Assembly: GCF_016632335.1 (NCBI RefSeq)
Contig: NZ_JAEPBG010000001.1
Span: 1,054,001-1,118,000, forward strand
Reading direction: 5' to 3'
Origin: Noviherbaspirillum pedocola
Lineage (GTDB): Bacteria > Pseudomonadota > Gammaproteobacteria > Burkholderiales > Burkholderiaceae_D
DNA: 64,000 bases
Made by a program: the position numbers and the translations under genes. Shown piece by piece: positions 1-9,653 of this stretch (positions are counted from its first letter, which is position 1; each line of letters starts with the position of its first letter). The notes beneath the pieces were generated by a model. That model did no database searches. It saw nothing but the letters and a program-made list of their open reading frames with translations, and was not told the origin of the DNA.

Positions 1-1
1 C

Positions 2-1168
2 GACCTGCGCGAAATTTTCACCGCCTTTGCGTTGCTGCTGGTCATTGCCATCGCGCTGCTGATGAACAAGGTCGGTCTGTCGATGGCGCTCGGCACCTTC
101 ATCGCCGGCGTGCTGCTGGCGGACTCGGAATACCGCCATGCGCTGGAAACCGATATCGAACCGTTCAAGGGCTTGCTGCTGGGGCTGTTCTTCATTTCAG
201 TTGGCATGTCGGTCGACTTCGGCGTGCTGCTCGGTCAGCCATGGCGGATTCTCGGCCTGGTGCTCGTCTTCCTGGCAATCAAGATCCTCGTGTTGTATGC
301 AATGAGCGGCCGGCTCGGCATCGCGCGGGCGCAACGCCCCTTGTTTGCCATCGTGCTGTCCCAGGGCGGCGAATTTGCGTTCGTCGTCTTCGGCGCAGCC
401 GCCACCGCGCGGGTGTTCAGTCAGGAAATTGCTTCGATGCTGGTGGTTGCGGTCACGCTATCCATGGTCGCCACGCCGCTGCTCCTGCTGTTGCACGACC
501 GCGTGCTGGCGCCGCGCCTGGCTGGCAGCCGGCAACGGCCGGACGACGAGGTTGAAGCGCGCGAGGACCATGTGATCATCGCCGGCTTCGGCCGCTTCGG
601 GCAGATCATCGGGCGCCTGTTGCATGCGAACCGGATCCGCCTGACCGTGCTCGATCACGACCCCGACCAGATCGACCTGCTGCGCCGCTTCGGCTGGGAG
701 GTGTACTACGGCGACGCGACCCGGCTCGACCTGCTGCATGCCGCCGGCGCCGAGCGTGCACGGGCGCTGATCGTAGCTATCGACGACGTTGAGGACAGTC
801 TGGCGCTGGTAGACGCGGCGCGCGAAGCCTTTCCCGAGCTTCCCATCCTGGCGCGCGCGCGCAACGTCAGCCACTACTACGACCTGATGGACCGCGGCGT
901 GACCATCATCGAACGGGAAACTTTCGAGAGCGCGCTGCTGCTGGGCCGGCGGGTACTGCAGCAACTCGGGTACGGCGCCTGGCACGCGCGCCAGGCGGCG
1001 ATGAAGTTCCGCGACCACAACCTGAAGTCGCTGCAGGCGGTGTATCCGTACTACCGCGACCAGAAGCAGTTCGTCTCCATGTCCAAGCAGGCGCGCGACG
1101 AACTGGAGGAGATGTTCGCTCGCGATCTTGAGGCAAGCAAGACGGAGCGGGAGGACGGATGGGATTGA
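2..1168 (+). CDS. Monovalent cation:H+ antiporter, KefB/KefC-type (5' truncated)
   Basis: The reading frame is already open at base 2, so the N-terminus lies outside the window; 388 residues are visible. The first ~165 residues are hydrophobic helices of the CPA2 exchanger domain, with the KefB/C-like stretches GTFIAGVLLADSEYRH and IEPFKGLLLGLFFISVGM. A cytoplasmic RCK/TrkA-N domain follows, with a Rossmann glycine motif GFGRFGQ and the acidic residues of LDHDPDQ. The family exports K+ in exchange for H+ during electrophile stress, gated by glutathione and nucleotide in characterised members. Binding of those ligands here is inferred from the family. A KefB versus KefC assignment is not possible without the missing part. 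Confidence 0.9.
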   Translation, partial: DLREIFTAFALLLVIAIALLMNKVGLSMALGTFIAGVLLADSEYRHALETDIEPFKGLLLGLFFISVGMSVDFGVLLGQPWRILGLVLVFLAIKILVLYAMSGRLGIARAQRPLFAIVLSQGGEFAFVVFGAAATARVFSQEIASMLVVAVTLSMVATPLLLLLHDRVLAPRLAGSRQRPDDEVEAREDHVIIAGFGRFGQIIGRLLHANRIRLTVLDHDPDQIDLLRRFGWEVYYGDATRLDLLHAAGAERARALIVAIDDVEDSLALVDAAREAFPELPILARARNVSHYYDLMDRGVTIIERETFESALLLGRRVLQQLGYGAWHARQAAMKFRDHNLKSLQAVYPYYRDQKQFVSMSKQARDELEEMFARDLEASKTEREDGWD

Positions 1169-1208
1169 GCCGAGGTGGTTTCATGATCCTGTGGATCCAG
1201 ACACGCGC

Positions 1209-4200
1209 TCAGCCTTTATCGGTATCAGCTCCTTCTGCATACGAGGAGATGAGGCGTTTCATGGCAAGCGTCAATCGCTCTCCCACCTGTTCGAGTGTCA
1301 AATTTCGGTAATGTTTTACAAAACCCGCCAAGTGGTCGATGATCGGATTCAAGTCACGAGCAATACACAAGCCAAACAACATCAAGTCATTGTTGAGTAC
1401 AAAATCTCTTACCGGAGGCAATTCGAGCATTTCAACAACGGCATCTACCCTGTTGTTATGTATCGCCAGAAGCAGCGGATTGCTGTTTTCATCGGACATG
1501 TCCGCGGTAATGCGTGACTGCACTTCGGGAAGCGCGAGCAGGCATCGCAGACTTTCACGGCTGCCCGCGAAGATGGCTACTTTCAAAGGTGTAAGCCCCG
1601 TCGCATCGGCTCGGACAGCCATGGCCGGCACGCCACGGATGGCGAGCAGCATGCGCAGCATCCGTGTATCCGGAAGAGAAAGCACATAGTGCAGCGGCGA
1701 AGCGCCATAGGGCCAAGGCATCGAGACAAGTTTCGCGCCTACAGGCGTTCGCAAAACGTTCAACACAAAATCCGCATGCTGAAACCGGAATGCACGCTCA
1801 AGACTCCGTCTTAGTAACTCCCAGACATCTTCCTCCTCGGTTTCCGATGAGGCGCTTGACTCGGGCTTGCGACGAAGACCGCTTTCCTGAAGAAGCTCTC
1901 GCATTCCCAGCACACTCATTTCCTCTTCATATATTCGTATCCGCGCATTCCTTATGTCGTCGGGCATATCGTTCATATCGGCCAGCACGCCGCGAATCGC
2001 CCTGCGTATCGCTCCTTCCATCCTGAAGGTCCGAGGCAGGCTCATCAGATAGCGGTCGAATGTTTGGATAAGCTGAAAATCGCTTGCGCGCATACTCGTC
2101 CGCGCCAGCCATATCGCTGCCTCAGCCTGTTCATACTTCAAGGCCAGCGCCATGGCATCCTGCTGGCTTTTCGGCTCGCGTTCCGTCAGCAAGGCAGGAA
2201 AAGCCTTTGCGAGATGCGGCAATATCTGCATGGGATCACGCGTCTTGTCCCGAAGGCGTTGGAACCATAGTTGGCGTGCCGAGGCGTAATTGCCCGGTAG
2301 TTTGGCTGGAGGCGTAACGCGACTTTCCGACGCCTTCGCTGCATCCGCAAAAGCATCGTTCGCAGAGTCCTTGGACCTTGCCTTGGTGCCCGGCTTCCGA
2401 TGTTTCCCATTGCCGGGTTTGGCGGACTTGGACGTCGATCGGGACGCATCCGGCTGTTCGACTTCTTTTTCAGTGTCTTCCTCGGCCTGAACCTCGATCG
2501 GTTTCCATTCATCCACTTCAGGCACGCTTCTCGATGCGCCCGTGATCTGTCGCCATTCATCCCGAGCGGGCAGCCTGTTTGGCGCCGGAGACGAAGCATC
2601 CTTGACCGCAACCCTTTTCGCAGCCCCGTGCTCGCCTGACTTCAGCGCCGGAGCCGACGCCAGATTGCCGCCGACCGGAACCCAGTTCTGGTCCCCGAAC
2701 CTTGGCCTGCTGCCCTGTGTTTCAGCGATGTCGCTGAGCAGCAATTCCGTAATCAGCTGACCTTCGTTGTTCACCGCGCTTGCCATCTCCGTGCCGCTGC
2801 GCTCCACACTGCGCTGCGTCAGCATGACCGTCCCGCGTATCCAGACCTGCTCCGTCAGCACTCCCTGACGACGCCAGCGGCTCAGCAACTTGCTGACACG
2901 TTGTGCACTGTCCGCATTCCAGTCTGCCAGGCCCGTATGGGATATCGCATTCACCAATGCCACGATATGCCCGCCGACATCGGTCGCCGAAACCCGCTTG
3001 CAAACGATCATCCAGCCCAGCGCCGACATGAGTCCTTCAATGGTTCTGCTGCTTCGAAGGCTAGATAGCGACTTCGTGGAAAGATGGCCGAGCAATTGCC
3101 GTGCGGCGAGCCGGTAGTCACGCTGGCCCACGATTTTGGCTTCAGGCGGGGCTGCTTGCGTCCAATCTTCCTTTTCCAGTACCTGCAAAAATTCCGCCAG
3201 CATGGAGGCGGAATGACTATCCACCGAGCACTTCTGGAACTCGGGAGCGCAAACAGTGGCAATCACTTTATCGCATGCCCCGGAAAACTCGCTCTTCGCT
3301 GCCCACCGACGCGACTGACCGTTGAGTATGCAGGAACGCAGCAATACCGCGCAGGCGGCAAGCGCGCGGGTATCCGGTTGCAGAAAGCGGTCCGGGCTAA
3401 TGCTGCCGATCAGGCGCGCCAATGCCAGGAAAACCGGGTCGTTTCTCTCTTCGGTCGGCGCAAGCATTCCATGCTTGAGCAGGGTCTTGAGCAAGGTGCA
3501 GAAATTACTCAGCGTGACTATGTTTTCCGTCTGGCGCAACAACGTCATGGCTGCTTTCGAAGTCAGCCACTCCATGATGGCGCCGACAAGTTTCCGATCG
3601 GATGCGGAAAACAGGCCAAAACGCAGGAGCGCATCGATTTGCATGGCGAACTTGCCGAGCTGATGCGCATCCAGGACATCGGCCTTGCGTTGATTAGCCC
3701 AGATTCCAGCAAGCCTCAGGAAGGCGGCACAGTGTTTCCTGACGGGTTCGGAAGGGGAAAGCAATTGCGCCTTCAATGCGCGGCTAAACAGGTTCTGTAC
3801 ATTCAAAACGGTGCCGTAATCGCTTGCGCCATCCGGGAATTGCAGCGCATGCAAGCGCTCGCACAAGGCGGCAAGCAATCCGTTGAAGGGGGAAGCCGGA
3901 TTGTTCCGCCATGTCGCCGGAAACGGATGACTCGCATGTCGGCCACAGCAGGTACTCAGGCCCAGGCAAATGGCATGCAACTCGTCCAGGCCGAGATCCG
4001 CCAATCGCAGAGGGACGTCCTGGCCTTCCGCTTTCCGCGGAGCGGAAGGAACCGCATTCAGTTCCGATGTCTGCGCCAGGCGTTCGACGACATCGGTAAT
4101 CAGCTTGCGCAGCCAGGACAAGCGAGACGCTGCGGGGTAATCGGAAAGCAAGCTTTCAAATGAAGCTTGCCGCTCGTGCAGGGACTGAAAGAATCGACAC

Positions 4201-4442
4201 AGCGTTTTGCTGTTCAACTGGCCTGGCTTGCGCAATGTTTCCAATTCCTCAATCAGGAATTCCAGATCCCTGCTCAGCTCTGCGGGCAATGGCGGATGCA
4301 GTCGTGTAAAGCCGGTTTGCTCCTCGTAAGGAGTGGAAATGGATGGTTCTGCCTGTGACGAAGGATCGGCAACATCAGGCGTCGTGCTGCTAGCCGTCGT
4401 GTTCGAGCTTGCAAATGCAGAGCCGGTTGTGGTGGGGAACAT
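1209..4442 (-). CDS. Giant ankyrin-containing protein, candidate type III effector
   Basis: No named family was recognised for this 1077-residue protein. Residues 1-40 are rich in Ser/Thr/Pro, followed by a long stretch of Leu/Trp-rich helical units (about 45-560) that resembles HEAT/ARM-like repeats. Residues ~600-700 are polar and charged with many Ser/Pro. The C-terminal ~170 residues hold ankyrin-like units (GASPLHYVL, GLTPLKVAIFAGS, NPLLLAIHNN). It stands alone between a KefB/C gene and an MFS gene. There is no clear Shine-Dalgarno site, but a hrp-box-like element lies 34 bases upstream of the ATG. Size, disordered N-terminus and ankyrin repeats suggest a secreted effector of the Ralstonia/Pseudomonas style. 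A cytoplasmic scaffold is the alternative. Confidence 0.75.
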   Translation of the reverse strand: MFPTTTGSAFASSNTTASSTTPDVADPSSQAEPSISTPYEEQTGFTRLHPPLPAELSRDLEFLIEELETLRKPGQLNSKTLCRFFQSLHERQASFESLLSDYPAASRLSWLRKLITDVVERLAQTSELNAVPSAPRKAEGQDVPLRLADLGLDELHAICLGLSTCCGRHASHPFPATWRNNPASPFNGLLAALCERLHALQFPDGASDYGTVLNVQNLFSRALKAQLLSPSEPVRKHCAAFLRLAGIWANQRKADVLDAHQLGKFAMQIDALLRFGLFSASDRKLVGAIMEWLTSKAAMTLLRQTENIVTLSNFCTLLKTLLKHGMLAPTEERNDPVFLALARLIGSISPDRFLQPDTRALAACAVLLRSCILNGQSRRWAAKSEFSGACDKVIATVCAPEFQKCSVDSHSASMLAEFLQVLEKEDWTQAAPPEAKIVGQRDYRLAARQLLGHLSTKSLSSLRSSRTIEGLMSALGWMIVCKRVSATDVGGHIVALVNAISHTGLADWNADSAQRVSKLLSRWRRQGVLTEQVWIRGTVMLTQRSVERSGTEMASAVNNEGQLITELLLSDIAETQGSRPRFGDQNWVPVGGNLASAPALKSGEHGAAKRVAVKDASSPAPNRLPARDEWRQITGASRSVPEVDEWKPIEVQAEEDTEKEVEQPDASRSTSKSAKPGNGKHRKPGTKARSKDSANDAFADAAKASESRVTPPAKLPGNYASARQLWFQRLRDKTRDPMQILPHLAKAFPALLTEREPKSQQDAMALALKYEQAEAAIWLARTSMRASDFQLIQTFDRYLMSLPRTFRMEGAIRRAIRGVLADMNDMPDDIRNARIRIYEEEMSVLGMRELLQESGLRRKPESSASSETEEEDVWELLRRSLERAFRFQHADFVLNVLRTPVGAKLVSMPWPYGASPLHYVLSLPDTRMLRMLLAIRGVPAMAVRADATGLTPLKVAIFAGSRESLRCLLALPEVQSRITADMSDENSNPLLLAIHNNRVDAVVEMLELPPVRDFVLNNDLMLFGLCIARDLNPIIDHLAGFVKHYRNLTLEQVGERLTLAMKRLISSYAEGADTDKG

Positions 4443-4475
4443 AAGGGACGCGGGCCGTCGGTTGAAAAGGTCGTC

Positions 4476-4504
4476 TATGTACCCGGCCGCGCAACACTGG
4501 TTCC
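4476..4504 (-). promoter_or_regulatory. hrp-box-like promoter of the ankyrin gene
   Basis: Read on the minus strand: GGAACC, 16-nt spacer, GTACATA. The HrpL sigma-factor consensus is GGAACC-N15/16-CCACNNA; the first half is exact and the second matches at A, C and the final A. It ends 34 bases before the ATG at 4442. It resembles the elements before 14448, 30306 and 37113. Confidence 0.55.
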
Positions 4505-4553
4505 ATCAGGCTGCGCACGGGCAGGCCATGCCTGCGGCAGACCTGGCGTGGAC

Positions 4554-5969
4554 TCAGACGGTATCCGCCGCCACACGCCCTGCACGGATCCGCCATGCCG
4601 CCAGCACTGCAAGCACCGAAATCGCCGCGATGAACAGGAAGGTTTCATCGAAAGCGCGCAAACCGTGCGCGCCGGCGCCGGCCGGATGCGCCTTCAACCG
4701 CCATTCGAGCACGATGCCGACCAGCGCCACACCGATCGCGCCGCCGAGCTGGCGCAGGAAGTTGATTGTGCTTGAGCCTTGCGTGATGAAGCTGCGGTCG
4801 AGCCCGCGCATGGCGCCCAGGCTGAGCGCTGGCAAGACCAGCCCAAGACCGATGCGGCCGACGACGGCCCACGACATCAGGGTCGCGTAGGCGGTGTCCG
4901 GGCCGCAAAAAGCCATCAGCGCGAAGGACAACGCCAGGAGCGCCACGCCGGAAGACACCAGCACGTGCGCTGGGATGCGATCGACCAGCCGGGCGCCAAG
5001 CCAGATCGTGACCGCCAGCACGCCGCCCGCCGGCAGCAGCACCAAGCCTGCCTGCGACGGCGAATAATGCAGGCCGATCTGCATGAACACCGGCAGCAGG
5101 TAAGTCGAGCCGAACAGGCCCATGCCGTAAATGAAGGCCACCAGCGAGCCCGCGGCGAATTGCGGATAGCGGAACAGCGCCATGTTCATCAGCGGATGTT
5201 TCGCCCGCAGCTGGTAGACGATGAAGCCGACCAGGCAAGCCAGGCTGGGCAGGATCATCGCCGCGGCCAGCGGCACATCGGTGCGCAGCCGCACCAGCCC
5301 GTTAAGGATGCCGACGATGGCCAGCCCGGCCAGCAGCAGGCCGCGCCAGTCCAGCGGCCTGGCTTCAGACTCGGGCACACTCGCCGCCAGCAGCCGGTGC
5401 GCCATCACCAGCACCGCCACGCAGAACGGCACCATGATGAAAAAGATCGAGCGCCAGCCGAAATGCTCGACCAGAAAACCGCCCACGCTCGGCCCCAGCG
5501 CCGGCGCCAGCACCACGCCGAAACCGAACAGGCCCATCGCCCTGCCCTGCTCCTGCCGTTCGAAGTTGCGCAGGATCTGGATTGCCGGTATCGGTTGCAC
5601 GATGCCGCAGGCCAAACCTTCGGCCACGCGCATGGCCAGAAGAATCGGATAACTCGGAGACAGGCCGCCGATCACGCCGCCGCAAAGCAGCAGCAGCATC
5701 GAGCCGCCATAGGTGCGACGCATGCCGAAACGCTGCAGCAGCCAGGGCGTGGTCAGCATCGCCAGCGTCATGGCCAGCATGAAGGAGGCCGAGACCCACT
5801 GCGCGCTGCCCTGCCCGAGCGCGAATTCCCGCGACAGCGCCGGCACCGCGACATTGACGATGGTGGAAGACATGATCGCCGCCATCGACCCGAACATCAC
5901 AGTCAAGAGCACCAGCCATTTGTAGCGCTCGCCGTGGCGCGCAAGCAATTCTTCCCGGGTCAGGGCCAT
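4554..5969 (-). CDS. MFS multidrug efflux transporter, DHA2 (EmrB/QacA-like)
   Basis: This 471-residue polytopic protein begins with a short cytoplasmic tail and then successive hydrophobic helices. The loop after helix 2 carries a motif-A-like LLQRFGMRRTYGG, and the late segment SSTINFLRQLGGAIG is typical of DHA2 proton-driven exporters. It probably expels hydrophobic compounds through the inner membrane; the substrate cannot be deduced. No membrane-fusion partner is adjacent. Upstream of the ATG (revcomp of 5970-5985) no strong ribosome site is seen, but the start fits the family length. It is transcribed in the same direction as the preceding DUF2905 gene, with a 56-base gap. Confidence 0.88.
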   Translation of the reverse strand: MALTREELLARHGERYKWLVLLTVMFGSMAAIMSSTIVNVAVPALSREFALGQGSAQWVSASFMLAMTLAMLTTPWLLQRFGMRRTYGGSMLLLLCGGVIGGLSPSYPILLAMRVAEGLACGIVQPIPAIQILRNFERQEQGRAMGLFGFGVVLAPALGPSVGGFLVEHFGWRSIFFIMVPFCVAVLVMAHRLLAASVPESEARPLDWRGLLLAGLAIVGILNGLVRLRTDVPLAAAMILPSLACLVGFIVYQLRAKHPLMNMALFRYPQFAAGSLVAFIYGMGLFGSTYLLPVFMQIGLHYSPSQAGLVLLPAGGVLAVTIWLGARLVDRIPAHVLVSSGVALLALSFALMAFCGPDTAYATLMSWAVVGRIGLGLVLPALSLGAMRGLDRSFITQGSSTINFLRQLGGAIGVALVGIVLEWRLKAHPAGAGAHGLRAFDETFLFIAAISVLAVLAAWRIRAGRVAADTV

Positions 5970-6025
5970 GGATTCTTGAAATTTGGAAACGAGCTGGGGA
6001 GTATAGCCTCCCCGTCAGACGGGCA

Positions 6026-6220
6026 TTACAGCAGTCGAGCGACCAGGAAGATCACCGTGCACATCAACACGGTGGAAGCAAAGGGCAGAAAGATCTTCTT
6101 GCCGAACAGCGAGAAGCGGATATCGCCGGGCAAATGACCAATGCCGAACTTTTCCAGCCAGGGCAGCGCCGAGGAAAACAGCACCAGCGCGAGGAAGATG
6201 ACGAGCATCCAGCGGATCAT
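6026..6220 (-). CDS. DUF2905 family small membrane protein
   Basis: A 64-residue protein with two hydrophobic segments separated by the characteristic KFGIGHLPGDIRF motif of DUF2905. The ATG at 6220 is chosen because a GGAAGG ribosome site sits 7 bases upstream; a longer frame opening at 6313 would add an atypical N-terminus. It probably sits in the inner membrane; its function is unknown. It lies 67 bases after the midA-like gene in the same direction and may be co-transcribed with it. Confidence 0.85.
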   Translation of the reverse strand: MIRWMLVIFLALVLFSSALPWLEKFGIGHLPGDIRFSLFGKKIFLPFASTVLMCTVIFLVARLL

Positions 6221-6287
6221 GCCTGGCCTTCCATGAAAGAAGAACGTGAGAAAGGCGCCGATTGTACCGCGCCACGGACCGCAATCC

Positions 6288-7448
6288 TCACAGCCGGTGG
6301 CTGCGGTCGCCACGCGCGAAGCGCTCGGGCAGCTCCACCTTCGTGCCGATCGCGAGCACCTTGAACAGCTCGCCCATTTCCGCCGGCGAAGTCAGCTTTT
6401 GCACCTCGTTGGCCCGCGGCAGGTAGCGTAGCTGGTCGCTCGGCGAAACCCGCGACAGCAATTCGCCGATGCCGGCATCGATCAGGAACGATGCCTGGCT
6501 GGTGTAGGTCAGCACATCGAGCCCGGCTTCGACTGCAGCCTGGGCCATCGCGGTGAAATCCACATGCGCGGTGATGTCCTGCAACCCCGGCAGATAGAAC
6601 GGGTCGGCATGCGCATGGTGGCGGTAGTGGCACATCAGCGTGCCTTCCGAGCGCTGCGGCAGGTAATATTCGCGCGCCGGAAAGCCGTAGTCGATTAGCA
6701 GCGCCGCGCCGCCGTAGCCAGTAAAGTCGAAGCCGGCGGTGAGCATCTGCGCCAGCGTGCGCATGAAGCCGACCGCGATCGGATGCACCTCCGTCAGATA
6801 GCCTTCAGGCAAGGCATCGGGATTCGGTATCTGCGCCAGCAGCGTCGCATCGCAGGGATGGTCGCGGTAGACGAAACCCTTGGGCGACAGGCCGATGCCG
6901 CGTTCACGCCAGCCCTGCGCGGTCTTGGTCACCAGGTGCACCGGCATCGCATCCAGCACTTCGTTGCCGATGACGATGCCGGAAAACACCGTTGGAAAAC
7001 TGTCGAGCCAGGTCACCTGCGGAAAGCCGCGCAGGGTTTCCTGCTGGCGCGCACGCAATTCGCCGGACAATTCGACGATCGAATAGCGATGCACCGGCAC
7101 CCCCATCTTCGACAATTCCATCAGAATGTCGCGCGCGAGCTTGCCGGTGCCGGCGCCGAATTCCATGATCTGCGGCGTGGTTTTGCCGATCAAATCGGCA
7201 ATGACGCCGGCCAGCGTCTGGCCGAACAGGGGCGTGATTTCAGGGGCGGTTGTAAAATCGCCGTCTTTGCCCAGCTTGGCGGCGCCGCCGCTGTAGTAGC
7301 CCAGGCCAGGCGCGTACAGCGCCAGTTCCATGAAGCGGGAAAACGGAATCCAGCCGGAATGGTGTCGTATATCGTTGGCGATCAGGCTTTGCAGCGAACG
7401 CGAAGCCATCTGCGCGTCGAGACCAGGTTCAGGCAGTTGCAGTTGCAT
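6288..7448 (-). CDS. SAM-dependent methyltransferase, MidA/NDUFAF7 (DUF185) family
   Basis: The 386-residue protein shows the family signatures in order: GWIPFSRFMELALYAPGLGY, DFTTAPEITPLFGQ, the SAM-binding motif I MEFGAGTGKLARD, then VIGNEVLDAMPV and a late ALLIDYGFPAREYY. Mitochondrial NDUFAF7 methylates an arginine of a complex I subunit; bacterial targets are not established, so the substrate is left open. The start at 7448 (MQLQLPEPG) is chosen over the frame opening at 7565 because the extra residues are unlike the family and would overlap the divergent reductase gene. The divergent promoter region is only about 47 bases. Confidence 0.87.
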   Translation of the reverse strand: MQLQLPEPGLDAQMASRSLQSLIANDIRHHSGWIPFSRFMELALYAPGLGYYSGGAAKLGKDGDFTTAPEITPLFGQTLAGVIADLIGKTTPQIMEFGAGTGKLARDILMELSKMGVPVHRYSIVELSGELRARQQETLRGFPQVTWLDSFPTVFSGIVIGNEVLDAMPVHLVTKTAQGWRERGIGLSPKGFVYRDHPCDATLLAQIPNPDALPEGYLTEVHPIAVGFMRTLAQMLTAGFDFTGYGGAALLIDYGFPAREYYLPQRSEGTLMCHYRHHAHADPFYLPGLQDITAHVDFTAMAQAAVEAGLDVLTYTSQASFLIDAGIGELLSRVSPSDQLRYLPRANEVQKLTSPAEMGELFKVLAIGTKVELPERFARGDRSHRL

Positions 7449-7495
7449 AAACGAAAGATGGTGGTTAATTGTTAAAACTGTCCCTGAGGTTGTAA

Positions 7496-8302
7496 ATGAA
7501 TCTACGCAGCGCCGCAAGGCTTGCTCGCAGACATGCTCAGACCACGAGCACCGGGAAAGTTGCACTGGTGACCGGCGCTGGCAAGCGCATCGGCCGCGCC
7601 ATCGCGTTGGAACTCGCCGCGCGCGGCTGGGACATCGCGCTGCATTATCGCCATTCCCAGGACGAAGCGGAAATGACCGCGCTACAGATCGAGGCGCTCG
7701 GCCGCCGCGCGCTGACGCTGCAATGCGAACTGGGCGATGAAACCGAAGTGCGAACCCTGCTGCCGCGTGCCGCCGAACTGGGGCCGGTGCGCTGCATCGT
7801 CAACAATGCCTCGCTGTTCGAGCAGGACGACGCCGCAACGTTCGGCACCGCCGCGCTCGATGCGCACATGCATGCGAACCTGGCTGCGCCGCTCTTGCTG
7901 GCGCAGGCGCTGTTTGCTGCCACGCCCGACGGCGCACAGGCGGTGGTAGTGAACCTGCTGGACCAGAAGCTGTACAACCTGAACCCGGATTATCTGTCTT
8001 ACACCCTGTCGAAGGCGGCGCTGCAGACCGCGACCACGATGCTGGCGCAGGCGCTTGCGCCGAAAGTGCGCGTGGTGGGCGTGGCGCCCGGCATCACGAT
8101 GCAGTCCGGGGACCAGACGGCGGAAGGCTTCGAGCGCGCGCACCGTGTCACGCCGCTGGGCCGCTCGAGCACGCCGGAGGATATTGCTGCCACTGTGTGC
8201 TTTGTCGCCGAAGCGCCGGCCATCACCGGCACCACGATACTGGTCGACGGCGGTCAGCACCTGATACCGCTGCCGCGCGACGTCATGTTTCTCGCGACCT
8301 GA
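7496..8302 (+). CDS. Short-chain dehydrogenase, probable pteridine (dihydrofolate) reductase
   Basis: The 268-residue Rossmann protein has a TGAGKRIGRA nucleotide loop with the arginine typical of PTR1/FolM-type pteridine reductases. It also has NNAS in place of NNAG, the catalytic YxxxK pair in SYTLSKAAL, and a C-terminal LVDGGQH. It is followed after 26 bases by folB and then ttcA, and the folate neighbour supports reduction of pterins or dihydrofolate with NADPH. GAGGT six bases before the ATG is a reasonable ribosome site. An unrelated SDR substrate cannot be excluded. Confidence 0.85.
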   Translation: MNLRSAARLARRHAQTTSTGKVALVTGAGKRIGRAIALELAARGWDIALHYRHSQDEAEMTALQIEALGRRALTLQCELGDETEVRTLLPRAAELGPVRCIVNNASLFEQDDAATFGTAALDAHMHANLAAPLLLAQALFAATPDGAQAVVVNLLDQKLYNLNPDYLSYTLSKAALQTATTMLAQALAPKVRVVGVAPGITMQSGDQTAEGFERAHRVTPLGRSSTPEDIAATVCFVAEAPAITGTTILVDGGQHLIPLPRDVMFLAT

Positions 8303-8328
8303 GGTCGCCCATCCACAACGGAATTACC

Positions 8329-8730
8329 ATGGTTTCCTTTCTGAGCTATCCCGAACTTGCCGACTGCCGCCGGCTTTTCCTGCGCAACTATGAAGTGCAG
8401 ATCAACATCGGCGTGCATGACTTTGAAAAGAAAGGCGAGCAGCGGGTGCTGATCAACGTCGATCTGTTCATCCCGCTGGCCGTCTCCACGCCGCAAGCCG
8501 ATCATCTCGAGGAAGTCGTCGACTACGACTTCATCCGCGACACCATCGCGCGCCGCATGGCGCAAGGCCACATCCACCTGCAGGAAACGCTGTGCGACGA
8601 CGTCGCCCGGGCGATGCTTGAGCACCCCAAGGTGCGCGCGGTGCGGGTGTCCACCGAGAAGCCGGATGTCTATCCGGATTGCGATTCGGTTGGCGTGGAA
8701 GTGTTTCGCGTCAAGGGAGCAGGGCAATGA
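8329..8730 (+). CDS. folB: Dihydroneopterin aldolase-like protein
   Basis: A 133-residue protein with the FolB architecture. [21 protein letters not shown] matches the N-terminal strand and Gly-Val-x-Asp motif, and [14 protein letters not shown] matches the tetramer-interface segment. FolB converts 7,8-dihydroneopterin to 6-hydroxymethyl-dihydropterin in folate synthesis. The ATG at 8329 is chosen over longer upstream frames because it gives the normal family length. Its stop overlaps the start of ttcA in an ATGA, so the two are translationally coupled, and the pteridine reductase-like gene precedes it. Confidence 0.85.
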   Translation: MVSFLSYPELADCRRLFLRNYEVQINIGVHDFEKKGEQRVLINVDLFIPLAVSTPQADHLEEVVDYDFIRDTIARRMAQGHIHLQETLCDDVARAMLEHPKVRAVRVSTEKPDVYPDCDSVGVEVFRVKGAGQ

Positions 8731-9653
8731 GCGAAATCGTGCTGGAAGACGCCGCCCTGACCCGCCGCCAGGCGGAAAAGGCGGCGTATGAAAACAACAA
8801 GCTGCACAAGCGACTGTGCCGGCAAGTCGGCCAGGCCATCGGCGACTACAACATGATCGAGGACGGCGACAAAGTCATGGTCTGCCTGTCCGGCGGCAAG
8901 GACAGCTATGCGCTGCTCGACATCCTGCTGACGCTGCGCGAGCGCGCGCCGATCCGCTTCGACATCATCGCCGTCAACCTCGATCAGAAGCAGCCGAACT
9001 TCCCGGCCCATGTGCTGCCGGAATACCTGACGAAGCTCGGCGTGCCCTTCCACATCGAGAACCAGGACACCTACAGCATCGTCAAGCGCGTAGTGCCCGA
9101 AGGTAAAACCACCTGCGCGCTGTGCTCGCGGCTGCGGCGCGGCATTCTGTACCGTGTTGCGGATGAACTGGGGGCGACCAAGATCGCGCTCGGCCATCAT
9201 CGCGACGACATCATGGAAACCTTCTTCCTGAACATGTTCTTCGGCAGCAAGCTCAAGGGCATGCCGCCGAAACTGCAATCCGATGATGGCAAGCACATCG
9301 TGATCCGGCCGCTGGCCTATGTGAAGGAAGCCGACACCGAGCGCTATGCCGAACTGCGGCAGTTCCCGATCATTCCCTGCGACTTGTGCGGCAGCCAGGA
9401 AAACCTGCAGCGCAAGCAGATCAAGGCGATGCTGCGCGATTGGGAAAAGAAGTTTCCGGGCCGGGTCGACAACATCTTTTCCTCGCTGTCTACCGTGGTG
9501 CCTTCGCACCTGATGGATGCGAACCTGTTCGACTTTGCCGGTCTGCAGGTCACAGGAGAAGCCACACCGGACGGCGACATCGCCTTCGACGAAGATCCGT
9601 GCGCCACCCCCGCCGCGATGCCCGGTGTGATTTCAATCCAGCCGGGGGATTAA
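8727..9653 (+). CDS. ttcA: tRNA 2-thiocytidine(32) synthetase
   Basis: The 308-residue protein carries the PP-loop ATP pyrophosphatase motif SGGKDS near residue 55, a CxxC in [12 protein letters not shown] and a third cysteine region CDLCGSQ, the set that holds the [4Fe-4S] cluster in TtcA. It thiolates C32 of selected tRNAs in the cytoplasm. The start overlaps the folB stop (ATGA). The 3' end overlaps the convergent lipoprotein gene by 21 bases, so no terminator can separate the two. Confidence 0.95.
   Translation: MSEIVLEDAALTRRQAEKAAYENNKLHKRLCRQVGQAIGDYNMIEDGDKVMVCLSGGKDSYALLDILLTLRERAPIRFDIIAVNLDQKQPNFPAHVLPEYLTKLGVPFHIENQDTYSIVKRVVPEGKTTCALCSRLRRGILYRVADELGATKIALGHHRDDIMETFFLNMFFGSKLKGMPPKLQSDDGKHIVIRPLAYVKEADTERYAELRQFPIIPCDLCGSQENLQRKQIKAMLRDWEKKFPGRVDNIFSSLSTVVPSHLMDANLFDFAGLQVTGEATPDGDIAFDEDPCATPAAMPGVISIQPGD

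Noticed and set aside
3084-4163. 359-residue plus-strand frame inside the giant ankyrin gene
   Set aside because: Shadow of the minus-strand gene; no ribosome site and the composition lacks hydrophobic core patterns.
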